50,263 bases of DNA. Origin: Okeania sp. SIO3B5. GTDB lineage: Bacteria; Cyanobacteriota; Cyanobacteriia; Cyanobacteriales; Microcoleaceae. The notes beneath the pieces are model-generated. The model was given only the letters and a program-made list of their open reading frames with translations, ran no database searches and was not told where the DNA came from. Shown in pieces: positions 45,042-50,263 of this stretch (the first letter of the stretch is position 1; the number at the start of each line of letters is the position of its first letter). The stretch covers positions 1 through 50,263 of the forward strand of contig NZ_JAAHHG010000031.1 in assembly GCF_010692555.1 (NCBI RefSeq). The letters are read 5' to 3'. Made by a program: the position numbers and the translations under genes.

Positions 45042-46247
45042 CCCCCCCGCTGGGGTTAATGCGGATTAGTTGGAAACTTGAGATTTGACAATTGATCCGG
45101 TCGAAACAACCCCCCCGCTGGGGTTAATGCGGATTAGTTGGAAACAAGAAAATCAGAAGCATCACTTAGTGTTTGAAAATTCCCCCCCGCTGGGGTTAAT
45201 GCGGATTAGTTGGAAACGTTTGTATTATAATGCAAACAATGACCCCATAATGCCTCCCCCCCCCGCTGGGGTTAATGCGGATTAGTTGGAAACTTCTTGC
45301 CATTTTCAAGAGCCTGAATCGTTTCCTCAGACCCCCCCGCTGGGGTTAATGCGGATTAGTTGGAAACTGGAACTGTTTGGTTTTAATCTGATTAAATCTG
45401 AGACCCCCCCGCTGGGGTTAATGCGGATTAGTTGGAAACCAAATAATACCCCAAAGGTCATTGAAGACATAGCCACAACCCCCCCGCTGGGGTTAATGCG
45501 GATTAGTTGGAAACGATATTGATGATTGCGAACACCTTCTTCACATCTTGCCCCCCCGCTGGGGTTAATGCGGATTAGTTGGAAACAAAGATTTAGGAGA
45601 AAAGAAACCATAAAAAAGTAAGAAACCCCCCCGCTGGGGTTAATGCGGATTAGTTGGAAACCCGATATTGCCAATTTTTCTCTGGAGTCAATTTGTGGCC
45701 CCCCCGCTGGGGTTAATGCGGATTAGTTGGAAACGAAAGGTTTCCTGGGTGTAAAACATGTCTTGAACTTCCCCCCCCGCTGGGGTTAATGCGGATTAGT
45801 TGGAAACATCTTGGGGGACCTCATCCCCTGGCTTAAGCTTCCATACCCCCCCGCTGGGGTTAATGCGGATTAGTTGGAAACCCAAGGCTTTCAGATCTTG
45901 CCATGTTTTTGGAGGCGCCCCCCCGCTGGGGTTAATGCGGATTAGTTGGAAACAGGGGGGCATCGTCCTTCTTGATCAAGTTGATCGTCCCCCCCGCTGG
46001 GGTTAATGCGGATTAGTTGGAAACAATTATGCTATACACTACTAAAAGGAATAACATTGCCCCCCCCGCTGGGGTTAATGCGGATTAGTTGGAAACACAA
46101 GTTTTTCTCGCTTTTGCCATTTCTATTTTAGCGACCCCCCCGCTGGGGTTAATGCGGATTAGTTGGAAACCAAAAGCCCCTGAATGACCTATTTGGATCT
46201 GTAAATACAATCCCCCCCGCTGGGGTTAATGCGGATTAGTTGGAAAC
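45042..46247 (+). CRISPR. CRISPR array, 17 repeats and 16 spacers
   Basis: The 36-bp repeats are identical throughout, starting CCCCCCCGCTGGGGTTAATG and ending TTAGTTGGAAAC. They carry a CCCC-GCT-GGGG mini-stem. Spacers are 32-41 bp and all different. Repeats start at 45042, 45110, 45182, 45258, 45332, 45404, 45479, 45551, 45626, 45699, 45772, 45846, 45918, 45989, 46061, 46135 and 46212. The GGAAAC end suggests plus-strand transcription. Even the last repeat is perfect. There are no cas genes in the window, so subtype cannot be set; type I or III would be usual for this repeat form in cyanobacteria. Confidence 0.99.
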
Positions 46248-46252
46248 TTTTG

Positions 46253-46271
46253 GTAGGGGGAGTCCCCCTAC
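46253..46271 (+). terminator. palindrome just after the CRISPR array
   Basis: GTAGGGGGAGTCCCCCTAC is a near-perfect 9-bp palindrome 5 bp after the last repeat, with a T-rich stretch only ~25 bp further on. It may stop crRNA precursor transcription, or it may be another GTAGGGG-type repeat. Confidence 0.35.
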
Positions 46272-46404
46272 TCCCTCATTTTATAGAGATGTTTTTTGTA
46301 TAAAACAACTAATGCAGGACAGCAGAAATAACTGGTTACAAAATCCTAAAAAAATTACAAATTAATACTTTTTACTTTTGACTTTTAACTTCCGCGTAGC
46401 GGCA

Positions 46405-47997
46405 CTAACTCAACTGCACAACCGCCTGCTCATTCAACAAAATTTCATTAGTCAATAAATCTTCTACTGTTATTCTGAGAAATCTAGACTCATCCACCCA
46501 AAACAACACCTTAATTCGATCGCTTCCAGGATTTCCCAGAGGACTTAATTGAGCAATACTACGACCTCCATCTCGATCATTTAAAGGTTTTACCACAGTT
46601 TGCTCTCCAGATATTTTGCGAGTAATTAGGCGATCGCCATCGAAATAAACTTCTGTACCACCAGACTCAGCACCCAACTCTCCCAAAATTAATTCAATAC
46701 TTGGTTGACTATTCACCGAAGCACCCAAAACCAACTCCACAGGATTACCCATTGGATATGGTTGACCAGATTTAATCAAAGGATGCCAACTATGAGCATT
46801 TTTCCTTCTATCCCAATAACGGATACCATAACTGTGATACAAAAAGTCCTTAACCTCAACCCCTTGAGTTAATTGTAAAGCTCCCTGAGAAATTGCTTCA
46901 AAAGGTTTTTCACAACGAATTTTTGCAGCATCAAAATATTCCTTTACCCAATTTTGTACCGCCGGAATTTGTACCGTACCTCCCACCAACAAAACAGCAT
47001 CAATTTCTGATAAATCTATTCCTTGCCTTTTTGCCTGTAGTATAACCTGATTCATCGATTCATCAAGACTCACAAAAAATCCCTTTTCTCTGAGAATTTC
47101 CTCAAAGCCATCTCGCCCTAATTCCAACTCATAACTTTCTAAACTTTCATCATCAAAATAAACTTCCGTTGCCTGCTGTTGTAAAGACAATTGAATCTTT
47201 AACTTTTCTGCCAAACGAGTAGTTAAAGGAGTCTTTTCAATACCCTGATTTTCCACAAAATAATCTACCAACCAATTATCAATATCCGAACCACCCAAAT
47301 TTTGTCCTGCCTTTGCCAAAACCCTCGCAGTTTTTGCCTTTTGACTTGAACTTTTACCAAATGACTTTTCACCCCATTTCAAAATAAAACCCAAAGGTTG
47401 TTTCTGTGCCGAATTATCCAACCGCACCAAAGATAAATCTAAAGTACCCCCACCAAAATCAACCACCAATAAAACTTCTGCATCTGCCATCCCATAACCC
47501 AAAGCAGCAGCAGTAGGTTCATCAATCATTCTTACCTGCTCAACCTGTAGAGACTGGCAAACCTCCCCCAACCAATTACGATAAGTCTCAAAACTATCTA
47601 CCGGAACAGTAAAAATCAAAGATTCTACAGGCAAAGGAACATTCCGAATACCAGCCACAACTGATTGTAAAAATAACTCTCCTGCTTGTTCAAAAGAAAC
47701 CACCTCACCATCAAGCTCAGGCAAAAATCCTTTAATATCTGAGCCAATACCCCGCTTAAAATTACGAAAGAAGCGAGAATCTGTATTAACATCGTAACCC
47801 CTATCTCTAACTTGTTGGCCTATTACTACCTTCTTTTCAGCAGCATTCTCCACATAAACCAAACTCGGAATTAGAGGTGGATTTTGTCCATAAATAATTG
47901 ACAAACCTGGTAATTTAACAATTTCAGGCTGTTGAGTTGTTTGATTCCAACGGGATATTACCGTGTTACTTGTTCCGAAGTCTATCGCGATCGCCAT
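46405..47997 (-). CDS. Hsp70-family (DnaK-like) ATPase
   Basis: This 530-residue protein has an Hsp70/actin-fold ATPase core. Phosphate-1 is 'AIAIDFGTSNTVIS', the 'MIDEPTAAALGYG' and 'LLVVDFGGGTLDLSLV' motifs follow, and the adenosine region is 'AVLLVGGTVQIPAVQ'. The C-terminal ~150 residues are shorter than DnaK's substrate-binding domain and lack its lid, as in cyanobacterial Hsp70-like and YegD-type proteins. The role is probably chaperone-related or regulatory; no DnaJ or GrpE gene is adjacent. The protein is intact. A HIP1 site (GCGATCGC) overlaps the start. Confidence 0.9.
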   Translation of the reverse strand: MAIAIDFGTSNTVISRWNQTTQQPEIVKLPGLSIIYGQNPPLIPSLVYVENAAEKKVVIGQQVRDRGYDVNTDSRFFRNFKRGIGSDIKGFLPELDGEVVSFEQAGELFLQSVVAGIRNVPLPVESLIFTVPVDSFETYRNWLGEVCQSLQVEQVRMIDEPTAAALGYGMADAEVLLVVDFGGGTLDLSLVRLDNSAQKQPLGFILKWGEKSFGKSSSQKAKTARVLAKAGQNLGGSDIDNWLVDYFVENQGIEKTPLTTRLAEKLKIQLSLQQQATEVYFDDESLESYELELGRDGFEEILREKGFFVSLDESMNQVILQAKRQGIDLSEIDAVLLVGGTVQIPAVQNWVKEYFDAAKIRCEKPFEAISQGALQLTQGVEVKDFLYHSYGIRYWDRRKNAHSWHPLIKSGQPYPMGNPVELVLGASVNSQPSIELILGELGAESGGTEVYFDGDRLITRKISGEQTVVKPLNDRDGGRSIAQLSPLGNPGSDRIKVLFWVDESRFLRITVEDLLTNEILLNEQAVVQLS

Positions 47998-48155
47998 TCA
48001 GCTATCCAATTAAAATATGGCATATTATATCATGAATAAGGGAAAAGCAATTGAACGGATGAAAGACGAGTTTATTTCTGTAGTTAGTCACGAACAAAGC
48101 TTTGAGCCTAAACTAAAAGCAATAGCTGATGGCTGACGGCTGAATGCTTACCTTA
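47998..48155. other. intergenic with one IS66-like MITE end
   Basis: GCTGATGGCTGACGGCTGAA then TGCTTAC (about 48127-48151) is one end of the GTAAGCATTCAGC family; the partner end is not seen nearby. No gene was found. Confidence 0.5.
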
Positions 48156-48349
48156 TACCAATTTTAAAAAAGAATGTTACAGATAATAAGCAGTATTAAA
48201 ATAATTTGTAGGAAATATTTATTGGAGGAAAAAGATAAACTTTTATATAATAAATGGCATAAAACCCATTTATTCTAACTCCTGACTCCTGTCTCCTGAC
48301 TCCTAAACAGTAACCTAAGTATTTGTAGCAAAGATTTATCAAACTGGTA
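48156..48349. mobile_element. MITE with TACCAATTT ends, copy 1
   Basis: It starts TACCAATTTTAAAAAAGAAT and ends TTTATCAAACTGGTA, with TTA on both sides (48153-48155 and 48350-48352). The interior has TCCTGACTCCTG heptads. The second copy is at 49408-49602. Confidence 0.88.
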
Positions 48350-48443
48350 TTATTATTGAATATAAATTCTCAATTCTACAAACTTGAATAGAAATCAAGT
48401 TTACTGCTAAATTCAGAGTTTGTTAAAAAAATCTTTGCTTTTC

Positions 48444-48471
48444 TTGACAAGAAAAAATATTATGATAATAT
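48444..48471 (+). promoter_or_regulatory. promoter of the CADD-like gene
   Basis: TTGACA (48444-48449), a 16-nt spacer and TAATAT (48466-48471) predict a transcript start near 48478. This rules out the TTG at 48478 as a leadered start codon and favours ATG 48502 or 48523. Confidence 0.6.
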
Positions 48472-48501
48472 TCGTATTTGAAAACTATTAGTTTACTAAA
48501 T

Positions 48502-49206
48502 ATGTTGCTTCAAAATACACAAATGACTGCACAAGATTTCCTTGCACAACTTGATGAGATTATTGAAAAACAACATCTACTTAAGCATTCTTTCTACCAA
48601 ATGTGGAATGAAGGAAAACTTTCTCTAGAAATGTTGCAAGAGTATGCCCAAGAATATTATCTACAAGTTCATTATTTCCCCACTTATGTTAGTGCTACTC
48701 ATGCAGCTTGTGATGATTTAGAAACTCGTAAAATGCTCTTGGAAAATCTCATGGAAGAGGAAATGGGAGCAGCAAATCATCCGGAATTATGGCTACGTTT
48801 TGCGGAAGGTTTGGGTGTAAAACGAGAGGCAGTTAAAAATAGGCAACATTTAGCAAAAACCAAGGAATCTGTAAGTATTCTCAAAGAGTTAGCTCGCAGT
48901 GAAAATCCGGCAAAAGGTTTAGCAGCTCTTTATGCTTATGAGTCTCAAATTCCTGAAGTAGCTACTACTAAAATTGCTGGTTTGAAAGAATTTTATGGCA
49001 TTAATTCTGAAGCAGCTTTAGCCTTTTTTAAAGTACATGAAAAAGCTGATGAAATTCACAGTCAAGTTACACGAGAAGCATTAGTAAAAATGTGCCAAAC
49101 TGATGTTCAAAAACAGGAAGCATTATCAGCAGCAGCTAAGGCAGTAGATGCTTTAAATTTATTACTTGATGGTGTTTATGAAGAGTATTGTCAAGCTGTG
49201 AATTAA
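48502..49206 (+). CDS. CADD/PqqC-like (heme-oxygenase fold) protein, putative folate-related
   Basis: This ~234-residue all-helical protein belongs to the TENA/PqqC-like superfamily and resembles Chlamydia CADD (TIGR04305-type), which supplies p-aminobenzoate for folate by an unusual route. Likely metal ligands lie in 'EYYLQVHYFPTYVSATH', 'LMEEEMGAANHPELWLRFAEG' and 'FFKVHEKADEIHSQV'. The start may be 48502 (MLLQNTQ) or 48523 (MTAQDFL); neither has a clear Shine-Dalgarno. A strong promoter lies just upstream. The pABA role is from memory of the family and has not been tested here. Confidence 0.8.
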   Translation: MLLQNTQMTAQDFLAQLDEIIEKQHLLKHSFYQMWNEGKLSLEMLQEYAQEYYLQVHYFPTYVSATHAACDDLETRKMLLENLMEEEMGAANHPELWLRFAEGLGVKREAVKNRQHLAKTKESVSILKELARSENPAKGLAALYAYESQIPEVATTKIAGLKEFYGINSEAALAFFKVHEKADEIHSQVTREALVKMCQTDVQKQEALSAAAKAVDALNLLLDGVYEEYCQAVN

Positions 49207-49407
49207 TTTAGCTATCAGCATTTCAGCACTCAGCTTTCAGCACTACAGCGGTTTTCATCACAGTAAGGGGCAAATTGTCATTCGCTCCTTACTGAACTTT
49301 GGTGATGACGATGTATAGCAATGTGCGCTGGCATATTTAGGGTTTGCGTATGGAAAGTATGAGTGGTAGGGGTAGGAGACAGGAGACAGGAGACAACCCA
49401 CCCCTAA

Positions 49408-49602
<195 letters not shown>

Positions 49603-49605
49603 TAA

Positions 49606-49690
49606 CCCCTCCCAACCCACCCCTAGCCCCTCCCAACCCACCCCTAGCCCCTCCCAACCCACCCCTAGCCCCTCCCAGGAGGGGAGGGGA
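49606..49690. repeat. CCCCTCCCAACCCACCCCTAG tandem repeat
   Basis: There are about three 21-bp units of CCCCTCCCAACCCACCCCTAG, ending in CCTCCCAGGAGGGG. The same motif occurs singly at 16130, 35465, 42664 and inside tnpB at 43847. The ORF across it is an artefact. Confidence 0.85.
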
Positions 49691-50263
49691 AGACAGGAGA
49701 AATGGAAATTATAGAGGAGGTAGTCGTAAAAATTGTCCCAAGATTTTTCTGCCATAATCATCCCAAAATACTAGCTTTTTGAGCTTGAGCGACCGAAAAG
49801 CTTGCACTTTTTAAAGGCAAAAAAAGGCTGAAACCAATATCAGTAAGTCTAAATACTTACTCAAGTTTTCCCCTCTTTATGTACTACATTTTGTCGTGCG
49901 TAATGTAGGCTATAAGATGGAGTGGGCAACTACCGCCGGGTTGTGTACCAAGCACAATTACCGAAAAATTGTGGTTTAAAGCCTCCCCTTTTAAGGGGAT
50001 AATAAAGAAAAATTTTCATTATTAGTCAATCCTCTTCTTTTCAAGGAGAGGTAATTAGGGCTTGCTGATTAAATATCAAAGTATTGACTGGTTTTGGTTT
50101 TACCCTTTTCAGGTACTAAGGGAGTACCCGCTTTTAGGTGGTAATGGTTCAAAAATCTAAGATTTTCGGCATTTCGAGGGGTAGAAAATCACTTTTACGA
50201 TTCTTCTGACTACTTCTTCTATAATTCCCATTCCTCCTGACTTCACCGATTGCAGGATTGCTG
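49691..50263. repeat. gene-free right end of the window with two repeats
   Basis: 49956-50056 is a TTACC-family repeat (AATTACCG...AGAGGTAATT). From 50057 a GGGCTTGCTGATTAAATATC element begins, related to 37122 and 6967. At 49905-49945 a short piece resembles tnpB ('GWSGQLPPGC'-like) but is too short to call. No gene was found. Confidence 0.5.

Noticed and set aside
45085-46006. Several open frames across the CRISPR region, reading TPPLGLMRISWK or FQLIRINPSGGV repeatedly
   Set aside because: They are translations of the CRISPR repeat on either strand. Frame stays open because the repeat has no stop; there is no start signal or codon structure.

Overview
This window looks like chromosomal DNA of a filamentous, repeat-rich cyanobacterium. 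The evidence is frequent GCGATCGC (HIP1) octamers, AT-rich intergenic DNA, a Gun4 homologue, an HpsJ-like protein, kinase-WD40 fusions, nSTAND/TPR proteins, an NRPS remnant and many heptanucleotide (STRR) tracts. I do not name a genus; a marine Oscillatoriales-type genome is only an impression.

Layout. 1-45 is the 5' end of a 16S rRNA gene on the minus strand with its promoter at 242-270. 546-2427 is a TRAP transporter permease pair (small and large subunits) with no binding protein beside it. 2617-6226 is the most intriguing cluster: a 63-residue peptide ending in three exact NFDADGGDR units, then (past a miniature IS605 element) a Cupin_4/JmjC-type Fe(II) oxygenase and a Suc/Fer-like [2Fe-2S] protein, with 5' and 3' partial duplications of the oxygenase gene. 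It reads as a candidate, apparently undescribed, RiPP-like system. 6201-15539 carries ordinary genes: GNAT acetyltransferase, gun4, a heptose-1-P adenylyltransferase, a NarL-type regulator, an HpsJ-like protein, a GT2 glycosyltransferase and dxs. 15540-18110 is mobile-element debris, including a decayed tnpB. 18170-25366 is a second notable locus: a decayed dynamin-like gene, an AAA-type ATPase overlapping by 4 bp a 1378-residue TPR-nSTAND-dynamin fusion, and a third dynamin gene truncated by a repeat. This could be a defence or membrane-surveillance system. 25740-32051 is a decayed NRPS (A-MT-T-C-A plus partial A) flanked by transposon ends. 32505-34513 holds a Cys-rich small peptide and a FAD oxidoreductase. 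35847-36893 is mtnA. 37330-42468 contains two paralogous kinase-WD40 proteins separated by a tandem repeat array. 42870-44318 is a tnpB-only IS element with one frameshift. 45042-46247 is a 17-repeat CRISPR array without cas genes. 46405-47997 is an Hsp70-like protein and 48502-49206 a CADD/PqqC-like protein. The window ends in repeats.

Intergenic DNA is dominated by short non-autonomous elements. I could define several families by inverted ends and target-site duplications: one with TATCATGTCCGG ends (7 copies, 3-bp TNA duplications), one with GGGTGCATCTCA ends (2 copies, 8-bp duplications), one with GTAAGCATTCAGC ends (8-bp duplication), and one with TACCAATTT ends (2 copies, TNA duplications). 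They are nested in one another. Related repeat DNA also sits in frame inside coding sequence (NRPS, tnpB, FAD oxidoreductase). TnpB right ends (probable omega-RNA scaffolds) occur without an adjacent tnpB at three places. All functional statements are from reading the sequence; no database search was run.
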